A DNA stretch of 64,000 nt from Caulobacter endophyticus (GTDB taxonomy: Bacteria; Pseudomonadota; Alphaproteobacteria; Caulobacterales; Caulobacteraceae): positions 62,001-126,000 of the forward strand of contig NZ_QDKQ01000028.1 of the NCBI RefSeq assembly GCF_003116815.1, written 5' to 3'. Of this stretch, positions 9,718 to 17,947 are shown in pieces. Below the pieces are notes generated by a model, which saw nothing but the letters and a program-made list of their open reading frames with translations, was not told where the DNA came from and did not search any database. The translations under genes were made by a program, and so were the position numbers. Positions within the stretch are counted from its first letter, which is position 1. Each line of letters starts with the position of its first letter.

Positions 9718-10172
9718 CGCAGCACGCCCCGCCGGCCCATCGCCCAGGCGTACCAGGTGAAGAACGCCAGCAGCGCGGCGATGACGGCGCTGGTGATCGC
9801 CATCTGCTGGCCCATCACCTTGCCGCCGTCGGTCAGGGCGTAGGTGTAGAGCAGGCTGACCAGGAACGCCGCCAGCGAGACGGCGAAGACCGGAAACGCC
9901 AGCTTGCGGCGCAGCAGCACCAGCGCCGAGGCGCCGAACGCCCCCAGCACCCCGATCGCCCAGACCAGCGTCATCCAGGCGGGCATTTCGCGGTAGTGCG
10001 CGATCTGTTCAGGCGTCATCCCGGCGGCGGCCATGTAGGCCTCGCCCTGGATCATGCTCATCGTGAAGTCAAAGACGCCGATGGCGTTGAACAGGACGGC
10101 GACCACGCCGACCAGCCACAGATGCCACGGGGTCTTGGCGGTCGTCCCGCCCAGGGTATCCGCAACAGTCAT
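9714..10172 (-). CDS. Small four-helix membrane protein, function unknown
   Basis: The 152-aa product has four clear hydrophobic segments at about residues 15-35, 60-85, 90-112 and 122-142, with little soluble sequence between them. I do not recognise a catalytic motif. The ATG at 10172 has GGGAGG just upstream. The gene lies against the direction of the mur/fts genes and its stop overlaps that of murD. It therefore breaks the dcw operon together with the next gene. Confidence 0.7.
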   Translation of the reverse strand: MTVADTLGGTTAKTPWHLWLVGVVAVLFNAIGVFDFTMSMIQGEAYMAAAGMTPEQIAHYREMPAWMTLVWAIGVLGAFGASALVLLRRKLAFPVFAVSLAAFLVSLLYTYALTDGGKVMGQQMAITSAVIAALLAFFTWYAWAMGRRGVLR

Positions 10173-10258
10173 CAAGCCCTCCCAAGCTGGACCGTCAAGC
10201 CGACAGCATCCGCCGGTTTCAGGCGCACGTCCAGCAATCGGAGATCGTTGGTATTTGA

Positions 10259-10395
10259 AGATCCTCCCCCCGAAGGGGGAGGTGGCCCGGAGGGCCGGAG
10301 GGGGAAGTTCCTGATGAAGTCAGTTCTTCCGCAAAACTCGCAGTCCCTTCCCCCTCAGTCGCTCCGCGACAGCTCCCCCTTCAGGGGGAGCATCT
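10259..10395. repeat. GC-rich double-hairpin repeat, family A, copy 1
   Basis: About 137 bp made of two self-complementary arms. The left arm carries CTCCCCC(C/T)GAAGGGGGAGG and GGCCCGGAGGGCC; the right arm carries CCCCCTCAGTCGCTCCGCGACAGCTCCCCCTTCAGGGGGAG. Near-identical copies occur at 31921 and 55705. It fills most of the 320-bp gap between two divergently oriented genes. No gene is seen in that gap. Confidence 0.85.
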
Positions 10396-10493
10396 GGAGG
10401 CATGGGCCATCGGAAGCACGTAAAACTACGCTTGTAAAAATAACTGCCTCATGCAGTCTACGTCTGTAAATCAACGTACGGGGGTAATCTGTG

Positions 10494-11639
10494 ATGAGCA
10501 AGCTGAAGACGTGGCTGCGCCGGGGTGCGATCGGCGTGGCGGCCGCGGCGATCGCGGTCGGCGGGGGCGCGGCGGCGACGCGGGCGTTCTTCCAGCACCA
10601 GACGGCCGAGCGGCTCAGGATCGACGCCAAGGACGGGATCCAGGACAGCGGCTTCGTCAAGCTGCCCAGCGGCGAGCAGTGGGTCGTGATCCGCGGCGAG
10701 AACATCGACAATCCGGTGCTGCTGGTCGTGCACGGCGGCGGCATGCCGACCTCGCTGTTCGCCGAGGACTACAAAAGCTGGGAGAAGGACTTCACGCTCG
10801 TCCACTGGGACCGTCGCGACCACGCCAAGAGCCTGGCCCGCGCCGGCGGCAAAATCGATCCGAACCAGGGCCTGGACAGCTTCGTCGCCGACGGCCTGGC
10901 CCTGACCGACCATCTGCGAAACAAGCTGCACAAGCCGCGCATCGCGGTGCTGGGCTGGTCCTGGGGCTCGCGCGTGGCCCTGACCATGGCCCACCAGCGG
11001 CCCGACCTGTTCTCGGTCTATGTCGGCACGGGCCAGGCGGTCGACAACAGCGCCCGCGACCGCCACGTCTACGACCACCTGCTGGCCGTGGCGAAAGCCG
11101 GCAAGCATCCGCAGCTGCTGGCCAGGCTGACCGCGCTTGGGCCGCCGCCCTACGATCCGCCCAGCCGCTGGAAGGAGGTCGACGCGCTCGAGCCGGTCTA
11201 TCTGAAGACCGAAGGGCCAAGGAAGAGCGAAGGACAGCTCTATCGCCAGGCGCTGGCCATGCCCGACTGGAGCATCAACGATCTTCTCACCCACAAGGAC
11301 GCCGGCAGGATCATCCGTCGTCAGCGCTCGCTGGCCGTCTACAACGCCAATCACTTCTGGAAGGCCGCGCCGCTCGGCCGGGACTTCGCCTTGCCGATGG
11401 TGCTGATCCAGGGCGAATACGACCATCCCGACTTCGTGCGGCCGTGGTTTGACGGGCTGCAGGCGCCGGGCAAGGAACTTGTCGTGCTGCCGGGCACGGG
11501 CCACGCTGCGATCCAGATGCAGTCGGTGCGCTTCGGCCAGGCCCTGCATGATCACGTCCTGCCGCTGGCCAGGGCCTGGGAGTATGGTCGCCCCGCCGAC
11601 GGTCCGAAGGGCCGGTCCGAGGTCAAGCCTGTGGAATAA
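10494..11639 (+). CDS. Exported or membrane-anchored alpha/beta hydrolase
   Basis: The product (381 aa) starts with a basic segment and a hydrophobic stretch (about residues 10-31) that could be a signal peptide or anchor. The fold motifs are an oxyanion loop HGGG (about 80), HWDRRDHAKS, the nucleophile elbow GWSWGS (about 158), an acid in GEYDHPD (about 304) and the histidine in GTGHAA (about 332). This resembles proline-iminopeptidase-like hydrolases, but the substrate cannot be told. It sits between murD and ftsW and is not a known dcw gene. ATG 10494 is preferred over GTG 10491. Confidence 0.85.
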   Translation: MSKLKTWLRRGAIGVAAAAIAVGGGAAATRAFFQHQTAERLRIDAKDGIQDSGFVKLPSGEQWVVIRGENIDNPVLLVVHGGGMPTSLFAEDYKSWEKDFTLVHWDRRDHAKSLARAGGKIDPNQGLDSFVADGLALTDHLRNKLHKPRIAVLGWSWGSRVALTMAHQRPDLFSVYVGTGQAVDNSARDRHVYDHLLAVAKAGKHPQLLARLTALGPPPYDPPSRWKEVDALEPVYLKTEGPRKSEGQLYRQALAMPDWSINDLLTHKDAGRIIRRQRSLAVYNANHFWKAAPLGRDFALPMVLIQGEYDHPDFVRPWFDGLQAPGKELVVLPGTGHAAIQMQSVRFGQALHDHVLPLARAWEYGRPADGPKGRSEVKPVE

Positions 11640-11720
11640 CGGGGAAAAATCGCGCCGGCCGTGATTTGGTCGCGGCCGGCGGCAAGACTCGATTAACCGT
11701 AACGCCCGACTCTTGCCCCC

Positions 11721-12893
11721 ATGCGCCAGCAGACCGCCCACGCCTTCGCCCGGACCGACCGCTCGCCCCTCGGGGTGTGGTGGTGGACGACCGATCGCTG
11801 GCTCTTGGGCGCGACCGCGATCCTGGTCACCCTGGGCGTCCTGCTGTCGTTCGCCTCCAGCCCGGCCGCGGCCCAGCGGATCGGCATCGACGACCAGTTC
11901 CACTTCGCCATTCGCCAGCTGGTGTTCGGCGTCGGGGCGGCGACCATCGTGCTGGCCGTGTCGATGCTCAGCCCCAAGGGCATCCGGCGGGCGGCCTTCT
12001 TCATCTACATCGTCTCGATCGGCGTCATGGCGGCCCTGCCGTTCATCGGCCACAGCGCCAAGGGCGCGGCCCGCTGGCTGATGATCGGCGGCTTCACCTT
12101 CCAGCCGTCGGAGTTCATGAAGCCGGCCCTGATCATCCTGGTCTCCTGGATGTTCGCCGAGGGCCAGAAGGGCGAGGGCGTGCCCGGGGTGTCGATCGCA
12201 TTTGGCCTCTATTTCATCGCCGTGGCCCTGCTGCTGATGCAGCCCGACGTCGGCCAGACCGTGCTGATCACCATCGCCTTTGGGGCCGCATTCTGGATGG
12301 CCGGGGTGCCGATCTCGTGGATCATGGGCCTGGGCGCGGTGGCGCTGGGCGGCCTTGCCTCGACCTATTTCCTGTTCGACCACGTGCACGCCCGCGTGCA
12401 GAAGTTCCTCAGCCCCGACCAGGCCGACACCCACCAGGTGACCCGTGCGGCCGAGGCCATCCACGCCGGCGGCTTGTTCGGGCGCGGCCCGGGCGAGGGC
12501 GTCATGAAGCGCCACGTGCCCGACCTGCACACCGACTTCATCTATTCGGTGGCGGCCGAGGAGTATGGCCTCGTCTTCTCGCTGGCCCTGATCAGCCTGT
12601 TCGCCTTCATCGTGGTGCGCGGGCTCTACAAGTCGATGAAGCTGGCCGACCCTTTCGAGCAGGTGGCCTCGGCCGGCCTGTTCGTGCTTCTGGGCCAGCA
12701 GACCTTCATCAATGTCGCTGTGAACTTGAACATGATCCCGACCAAGGGCATGACCCTACCGTTCATCAGCTACGGCGGCTCGTCGATGCTGGCCATGGGG
12801 CTCACCCTGGGTATGGCGCTGGCGCTGACGCGCAAGCGGCCCGGGTCCTATGGCGGCGGCGGACCGTTCGGCCAGACCGGCGCCTTCGACTGA
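11721..12893 (+). CDS. ftsW: Septal peptidoglycan polymerase FtsW (SEDS family)
   Basis: FtsW is the SEDS glycosyltransferase that polymerises lipid II at the septum with FtsI. The 390-aa product has about ten membrane helices and the family segments AARWLMIGGFTFQPSEFMK, GRGPGEG, HTDFIYSVAAEE and the C-terminal PFISYGGSSM. The start is ATG 11721. Upstream, a GC-rich inverted repeat at 11653-11681 and a TTAACC half-site near 11694 suggest that it may have its own promoter rather than relying on the mra operon. Confidence 0.96.
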   Translation: MRQQTAHAFARTDRSPLGVWWWTTDRWLLGATAILVTLGVLLSFASSPAAAQRIGIDDQFHFAIRQLVFGVGAATIVLAVSMLSPKGIRRAAFFIYIVSIGVMAALPFIGHSAKGAARWLMIGGFTFQPSEFMKPALIILVSWMFAEGQKGEGVPGVSIAFGLYFIAVALLLMQPDVGQTVLITIAFGAAFWMAGVPISWIMGLGAVALGGLASTYFLFDHVHARVQKFLSPDQADTHQVTRAAEAIHAGGLFGRGPGEGVMKRHVPDLHTDFIYSVAAEEYGLVFSLALISLFAFIVVRGLYKSMKLADPFEQVASAGLFVLLGQQTFINVAVNLNMIPTKGMTLPFISYGGSSMLAMGLTLGMALALTRKRPGSYGGGGPFGQTGAFD

Positions 12894-12969
12894 AGGTTCT
12901 CGGGTTAGGGAGACTGCAGTTGCGTAACACCTTCCCGGCTTCTGCCACCTGTGCGGCGGACCTGGCCTG

Positions 12970-14058
12970 ATGCGCGGTAAGCTGGCGATCGTCGCCGCCG
13001 GGGGCACTGGCGGCCACATGTTCCCCGCCCAGGCGCTTTCCGACGCCCTGATCGGCCGCGGCTGGCGCGTGGTGCTGGCCACCGACGAGCGCGGCGCGTT
13101 CTACGCCGACAAGTTCCCCGCCGAGGAGCGGCTGGCCCTGTCGGCCGCCACCGCCAAGGCCGGCGACCCGATCGGCATGATCAAGGCCGGCATCGCGGTC
13201 ACGCAAGGCGTGCTGCAGGCCAGGCAGGCCTTCGCCCGGCTGAACCCCTCGGTGGTGGTCGGCTTCGGCGGCTATCCGGCGCTGCCCGCGCTGCTGGCCG
13301 CATTGCTGGAAAAGCGCCCGACCGTCATCCACGAGCAGAACGCGGTGCTGGGCCGGGTGAACCGCTTCCTGGCGCCCTACGTCTCCGAAGTGGCCTGCGC
13401 CTTCCCGACCCTGCAGATGGCCAAGCCCTCTGTGAAGGCCCGCGCCCATGTGGTCGGCAGCCCGGTGCGTCCGGAGATTCGCGATCTGGCGGAGGTCGCC
13501 TACCTGCCGCCCGAGGTGCAGCTTCGCATCCTCGTCACCGGCGGCAGCCAGGGCGCGCGCCTGCTCTCGGAGCTGGCGCCCGAGGCCATCGCCAAGCTGC
13601 CCGAGGAGATGCGCGGCCGCATGAAGGTGTTCCAGCAGGCCAGGGCCGAGAGCATGGAGCACGCCCGCAAGATCTATCGCAACGCCATGGTCGATTGCGA
13701 GGTCGCGCCGTTCTTCCGCGACATGGCCGGGCGCCTGCGCCAGAGCCACATCGTCATCGGCCGGGCCGGCTCGTCGACCTGCTGCGAGCTGGCCGTGGCC
13801 GGCCGTCCGTCGATCCTGGTGCCGCTGAAGATCGCCGCCGACGACCACCAGCGCTTCAACGCCAAGCTTCTGGAAGAAGCCGGCGGCGCGGCCGTGTGCC
13901 TCGAGGACGAGCTGACGGTCGACGCCCTGGCCGGGGCGCTGAACGCCCTGCTCAAGAGCCCCGAGCGCCTGGCCCGCATGGCCAAGGGCGCCCGTTCGGT
14001 GGCCGTGCCCGACGCGGCCGAACATCTGGCGGACCTTGTGGAGCGCACCGCGCGTTAG
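12970..14058 (+). CDS. murG: UDP-GlcNAc transferase MurG (lipid II synthase)
   Basis: MurG is a peripheral inner-membrane GT-B glycosyltransferase that adds GlcNAc to lipid I. The N-terminal G-loop GGTGGH covers residues 11-16, and GFGGYPALPA, HEQNAVLGRVN, TGGSQGAR and the UDP-GlcNAc-binding GRAGSSTCCEL are all present. The length is 362 aa. It starts 76 bp after ftsW. It is the last dcw gene in this window; murC does not follow. Confidence 0.97.
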   Translation: MRGKLAIVAAGGTGGHMFPAQALSDALIGRGWRVVLATDERGAFYADKFPAEERLALSAATAKAGDPIGMIKAGIAVTQGVLQARQAFARLNPSVVVGFGGYPALPALLAALLEKRPTVIHEQNAVLGRVNRFLAPYVSEVACAFPTLQMAKPSVKARAHVVGSPVRPEIRDLAEVAYLPPEVQLRILVTGGSQGARLLSELAPEAIAKLPEEMRGRMKVFQQARAESMEHARKIYRNAMVDCEVAPFFRDMAGRLRQSHIVIGRAGSSTCCELAVAGRPSILVPLKIAADDHQRFNAKLLEEAGGAAVCLEDELTVDALAGALNALLKSPERLARMAKGARSVAVPDAAEHLADLVERTAR

Positions 14059-14087
14059 GTCTGGCGGGCCCGGAGCGCGGAACATGC

Positions 14088-14102
14088 TTAACCGCCCGTT
14101 AA
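14088..14102. promoter_or_regulatory. Consensus CtrA box TTAA-N7-TTAA
   Basis: TTAA at 14088-14091 and TTAA at 14099-14102 are separated by exactly seven bases, matching the CtrA full-site consensus. The site lies about 175 bp upstream of the eipA start codon and 30 bp after murG. Two TTAA words in such GC-rich DNA at this spacing are unlikely by chance but not impossible. Confidence 0.65.
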
Positions 14103-14156
14103 GCAACGCGCCCCAAACCCGACATGAAAGCCTGTGACAGTGCCGACACGTAGAGC

Positions 14157-14258
14157 CCGCCTGTTCCTGGCCAGCCAGGAGCAGACAGGCGGTCTCTAAA
14201 TGAAGCATGAGAGCGTGGCGGTCGCTGAAACCGCCGACACTTTCGGCTGCCACGCTCT
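14157..14258 (+). other. Two stem-loops in the murG-eipA gap (leader or terminator)
   Basis: The first inverted repeat pairs CCGCCTGT (14157-14164) with ACAGGCGG (14185-14192), extended inside by TCCTGG/CCAGGA. The second pairs AGAGCGTGGC (14210-14219) with GCCACGCTCT (14249-14258), a perfect 10-bp stem ending 19 bp before the eipA start. Neither has a run of T on the plus strand, so a structured leader is as likely as termination after murG. Confidence 0.5.
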
Positions 14259-14277
14259 AGACTTGCGAGAAAGACAC

Positions 14278-14892
14278 ATGGACCGCCGCTCGCTGATCCT
14301 CTCCGGCATGGCCTCCGGCCTGACCTCCGTTAGTCTGGGCGCCTGCGCCAGCACCTCGCAGCCGCGCAATCCCGATCCGAACGGGCCGGCCTACGACACC
14401 GGCGCGGCGGCGACCTATTCGGCCGACGAGATGGTCCGCGCCACGTCCGACTTCCTGGGCGTGACGGCCGAAAGCGCCGGCGCGGCGATCGAGCGGATCT
14501 TCCGCGAGCGCGGCCAGCCCACCGGCTACGTGGCCGGCGAGGAGGGCTCGGGCGCCATCGCGGTGGGCCTGCGCTACGGCCGCGGCCTGCTCTACATGAA
14601 GGACCGTCCCACCCAGGAAGTGTACTGGCAGGGTCCGTCGGTGGGCTGGGACTGGGGCGGCAACGCCAGCCGCGTCTTCACCCTGTGCTATAACCTGCAG
14701 TATCCCGACGCCATCTTCCGCCGCTTCCCCGGCGTCGAGGGCAGCGCCTATCTCGTGGGCGGCCTGGGCGTGAACTACCAGAAGGCCGACACCATCGTCC
14801 TGGCCCCGATCCGTGCGGGCGTGGGCCTGCGCCTGGGCGCCAACATCGGCTATCTGGCCTACAGCCGCCAGCGCAACATCCTGCCGTTCTGA
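14278..14892 (+). CDS. eipA: EipA-like DUF1134 envelope lipoprotein
   Basis: The 204-aa product has an N-terminal signal ending in the lipobox-like LGAC and then a DUF1134 core, including YVAGEEGSGAIAVGLRYG, WQGPSVGWDWGGN, GGLGVNYQ and the ending YSRQRNILPF. In Brucella this family (EipA) is a periplasmic protein needed for envelope stress resistance. The ATG at 14278 has GAGAAAG upstream and begins a proper signal; an earlier in-frame ATG at 14200 would put 26 residues before it, and its coding overlaps the stem-loop. The CtrA box upstream fits cell-cycle control. Confidence 0.82.
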   Translation: MDRRSLILSGMASGLTSVSLGACASTSQPRNPDPNGPAYDTGAAATYSADEMVRATSDFLGVTAESAGAAIERIFRERGQPTGYVAGEEGSGAIAVGLRYGRGLLYMKDRPTQEVYWQGPSVGWDWGGNASRVFTLCYNLQYPDAIFRRFPGVEGSAYLVGGLGVNYQKADTIVLAPIRAGVGLRLGANIGYLAYSRQRNILPF

Positions 14893-14916
14893 GGCCTGGC
14901 CTTCACCGACGACCTC

Positions 14917-15933
14917 TCAGTCGTCGGTGAAGTATTCGGCGATCGCGGCGTCGATCGGCTCCAGCTTGAAACTCGGCGAGGCCGCCTGGTTCAGCGCCCG
15001 GCGCACCTGCCAGGCGCTGCGGCCGACGTGCAGGCCCATGCCGCGCAGTTCGGCGACGATGGCGTCCCGCGTCGCCTCGTCCACGCCCTTGTTGCTGCGC
15101 AGCCGCGCCTGGTCGAGCCGCCAGCCGAAGAAGCTGTCGGGCGTCAGTTCGATCACCGCACCGGGCTCGGGCAGCCACTCGTAGATGGCGCTGCGCTCGT
15201 CCAGAGCGTGGTCGACATAGCCCTCCAGGCAGTTGCGATAGCGCCGGGCCGCGTCGCGGATGGCCGCCACGCTCTCCAGCGGCTTCAGCCGGTCGGTGCC
15301 CGGATGCGGCGCCTTGGGCAGGTCGTGACGGAAGTCGTCGGCGACAAGTCCGAACAGGGCCCGGGCGTTGGCTGCGCGAGACCAGGCCCCGATCCGCTCG
15401 GCCAACATGGACGGCTCCAGCCGGCGCGCGAGCATGGCGTGAGCCTCGGCCAGCAGTTCGGCCTGGGGCGGCGTCATCCGCACGGCCGCGCCGCCGCCGT
15501 CGCGCACGGCCGGGGGCAGAGCCGCCAGGGTGCGGACCTGCTCGACGGTGATCGCCGGCGCGTGGCGCAGATGCTTGGCCGTCGCCGGCTCGGCCAGCAG
15601 GGCGACAAGGGCGCGGTAGTCGGCGGCGCTCCAGGCGATCTCGCCCAGATGTTCGAGCGCCCGGCGCAGGCCGTCGGGGGCGGGGTCGAGCACGAGCCGC
15701 ACGACCTTGCGCAGGGGCTCGTCCAGCAGGCGGGCGACCTCCAGCGGCGCGGCGTCGCCGGGCTCGATCGCCAGCATCAGGCAGACGAGGTGACGCCGCG
15801 CGGCGGGCGCGGTCACGAACGGCGTATGGGGCGCGGGCCAGAGGGTGGCCAGCGTATCGGCGTAGTCGGGCGCGATCAGGCGCAGCAGCGGCGAGGCCGT
15901 CAGGGACGGACCGGCCAGGGGCAGGACGGACAT
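14917..15933 (-). CDS. Uncharacterised protein with PcfJ-like C-terminal features
   Basis: The 338-aa product is soluble with no signal or membrane segment. The N-terminal half is Leu/Ala-rich helical sequence without a recognisable motif. In the C-terminal half a block around residues 230-300 (RYRNCLEGY, AIYEW, FFGWRLDQARLRSNKG) recalls the end of PcfJ-like proteins of phage and plasmids, but the likeness is loose. It faces eipA tail to tail. A short hairpin (CGCGGCC/GGCCGCG, about 15950-15968) lies just upstream of the start. Confidence 0.6.
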   Translation of the reverse strand: MSVLPLAGPSLTASPLLRLIAPDYADTLATLWPAPHTPFVTAPAARRHLVCLMLAIEPGDAAPLEVARLLDEPLRKVVRLVLDPAPDGLRRALEHLGEIAWSAADYRALVALLAEPATAKHLRHAPAITVEQVRTLAALPPAVRDGGGAAVRMTPPQAELLAEAHAMLARRLEPSMLAERIGAWSRAANARALFGLVADDFRHDLPKAPHPGTDRLKPLESVAAIRDAARRYRNCLEGYVDHALDERSAIYEWLPEPGAVIELTPDSFFGWRLDQARLRSNKGVDEATRDAIVAELRGMGLHVGRSAWQVRRALNQAASPSFKLEPIDAAIAEYFTDD

Positions 15934-16201
15934 CGAAGAGCTCCGGACGCGGCCGGAGCGGCCGCGATCAGCGGTTGGAAACGGTGGGGCGAAGGGCCAG
16001 GCGCGCCTGCATCGACGCGCGCAAATCCGCCGGGATGGGCGGCTTCAGCTGTGCGACGAGGAAGGACATGCGGCGGTTCGGCTCCGGAGCTCTGATCGGG
16101 AGGCGGCTGATCTCATGCGTCGCGCGCCGCCGCAAGACAGGCGTTCGCCGGCCTCGCGCATCGCCTGGTTGCTGTGGCGCCATGGACACGCCTGGATGGC
16201 G
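15934..16201. other. Gap with no confident gene
   Basis: A short leftward frame ending at 15968 could encode about 33 residues from an internal ATG at 16069, but it has no recognisable motif. I would treat this stretch as intergenic and possibly promoter-bearing for the leftward gene at 14917-15933. Confidence 0.35.
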
Positions 16202-17947
16202 TCAGCCGGCGTGCCTGACGGCATAGCGGAAGACGCGGGTCTCGCCCGGCTGCAGCGTCACGCGCCAGGCGACCTGGCCCTGGCGGATGTCGTGCCTGGC
16301 CGGTTCGGAGATCACCTTGAAGAACTTGATACTGGGATCGTGGCGGATCTCGACGGTGATCGGGATCGACTTGTTGTTGGCCAGGTCGACCTCGTAGGTG
16401 CGGCGGACCATGGTCTTGCCGGCCCGCTTGTCCTGAACCAGGCGCGGGCGGGCGCGGACGTCCATGCCCTGGCCGATCATCAGGTCGGCCGGCTCGCCCA
16501 CGGCGACGTCGCGCACGGCCTGTTCGCCGGCGAAGGCGGGCAGGCCGCCGACTGTCTCCATCACCGACAGGGCGCCCGACGGCAGAGGCTTGCCCAGGCC
16601 TTCGGTCTTCTTGTTCTCCAGCCTCAGCACGACCTGGGGCGCGTCGATCGCCGCTTCCTGGTCGTAGTCGTTCCAAGGGCTGACCGGCACGACGTAGAGC
16701 CGCTGGTAGCGCACGCCCTTTTCGTCGAGGAACGCCATCTGCTTGGTCTGGCGTGCGGCGACCGTGACCGGTTCGGGCAGGGTGTAGAGCTTGTAGTCGC
16801 CCAGGTCGGACTGCTCGGCCATGGTTCGTTTGGCGCCCGTGACCACTAACCTGTCCATCATGGGCGCGGGCGGCGGCGGCGGAGGCGGCGGAGGCGGCGG
16901 GGCCATCATGGCGGGCATGGCGCCGACGTCCATCATCATGGCCGTCTGGCCTTGGGTGGTGGTGTCCATCGGCCAGCAGTCGCGGCGCACCGGGACCACG
17001 CGGGCCCGGTCGATCCTGACCGGCACGCGCGACAGCTTGCCGGCCACCAGCTGGGTCGGCGCGTCGGCGAAGCTGGTCCCCGAGCTGTTCATCACCGTCA
17101 GCCAGCCCAGCAGGTCCAGCGTCTGCCCGTCGGGATTGAGGGTGGCGACATAGTCGGCCTGCCAATTCACGCCGATCGCCAGGTAGGTCAGGGTCAGTTC
17201 GTATCGCCCGGCCAGCGGAACGTCGATCATCGCCGACAGGGCGGGCTTGCTGGAGAGGCCGTCGGGGGCGCGGTCGAACACCAGGCGTTCGGCGCCGCCA
17301 GAGCAGCCCAGCGCCTCGACGCCGTCGGCGGTCTGGACCATCAGTCCGGACGGGCCTTGCACCAGGGTGGCCTCGACGCTGGACTGGCGTCCGGTCTCGC
17401 GGTTGGTGCGCACCACCTTCACAGGCTTGCCCAGCGAGCGCTCGACCAGCGTGCCGGGGCTGAGCAGGGCGTAGTCGTAGTTGCGCTCGACCGCGCCGGA
17501 CGGGAGGCCCTCGATGGCCGCGCTCTGGGCGATCAGCCCCTCGGCGACGCCGTCGAAGCGCAGGGTGTGACGACCGGCCGGCAGCTCGACCGTACGGGTC
17601 TCGCTGACCAGCACGAGGCCCTTCTCGAAGGCCTGCTGGCGCTCCCAGGGCGAGAGCTTCTGCACCGGCCCCTGGCCGTCGCGATAGAGGGTGACCGCCA
17701 CGGCCTCGGCGGCCGGGGAGGGGATGACGTCAGCCCTTGCGGCGCTTGGGGCGGCGAGGGGCGCGCAGAGCAGGGCGAGGGCGGCTAGGGAGGCGCGCAG
17801 CAGCAGGGAACCTCCCCCTGCGGGGGAGGCGGTCGCGCAGCGGCCGGAGGGGGGCTTGGCAAGGCTGGCGGTCATTCCCCCCACCGTCGCCTTTGGCGAC
17901 ACCTCCCCCACGGGGGAAGGTTCCTGATGGTTCAGGCGAGGGCTCAC
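16202..17947 (-). CDS. DUF4139 family exported protein (downstream paralogue)
   Basis: The product is a secreted protein of the DUF4139/mucoidy-inhibitor-A type, paralogous to the gene just upstream. Shared blocks include LTLTYLAIGVNWQADYVATL, LDLLGWLTVMNSSGTSF, TQLVAGKLS, and the end WRVTLQPGETRVFRYAVRHAG. A hydrophobic export segment (LRASLAALALLCAPLAAP) comes unusually late, near residue 50, because a palindromic repeat is read in frame ahead of it. GTG 17947 overlaps the previous stop (GTGA); ATG 17878, inside the repeat, is the alternative. A run of about eleven prolines lies mid-protein. The function is not established. Confidence 0.75.
   Translation of the reverse strand: MSPRLNHQEPSPVGEVSPKATVGGMTASLAKPPSGRCATASPAGGGSLLLRASLAALALLCAPLAAPSAARADVIPSPAAEAVAVTLYRDGQGPVQKLSPWERQQAFEKGLVLVSETRTVELPAGRHTLRFDGVAEGLIAQSAAIEGLPSGAVERNYDYALLSPGTLVERSLGKPVKVVRTNRETGRQSSVEATLVQGPSGLMVQTADGVEALGCSGGAERLVFDRAPDGLSSKPALSAMIDVPLAGRYELTLTYLAIGVNWQADYVATLNPDGQTLDLLGWLTVMNSSGTSFADAPTQLVAGKLSRVPVRIDRARVVPVRRDCWPMDTTTQGQTAMMMDVGAMPAMMAPPPPPPPPPPPAPMMDRLVVTGAKRTMAEQSDLGDYKLYTLPEPVTVAARQTKQMAFLDEKGVRYQRLYVVPVSPWNDYDQEAAIDAPQVVLRLENKKTEGLGKPLPSGALSVMETVGGLPAFAGEQAVRDVAVGEPADLMIGQGMDVRARPRLVQDKRAGKTMVRRTYEVDLANNKSIPITVEIRHDPSIKFFKVISEPARHDIRQGQVAWRVTLQPGETRVFRYAVRHAG
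17807..17932. repeat. GC-rich palindromic repeat, family B, copy 1, inside a 5' coding end
   Basis: 126 bp bounded by GGAACCTCCCCC at the left and its complement GGGGGAAGGTTCC at the right, with inner stems around CCCCTGCGGGGGAGG and CACCGTCGCCTTTGGCGACACC. A second copy is at 29549-29681. The length is a multiple of three, and the leftward DUF4139 frame stays open across it. Confidence 0.8.
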
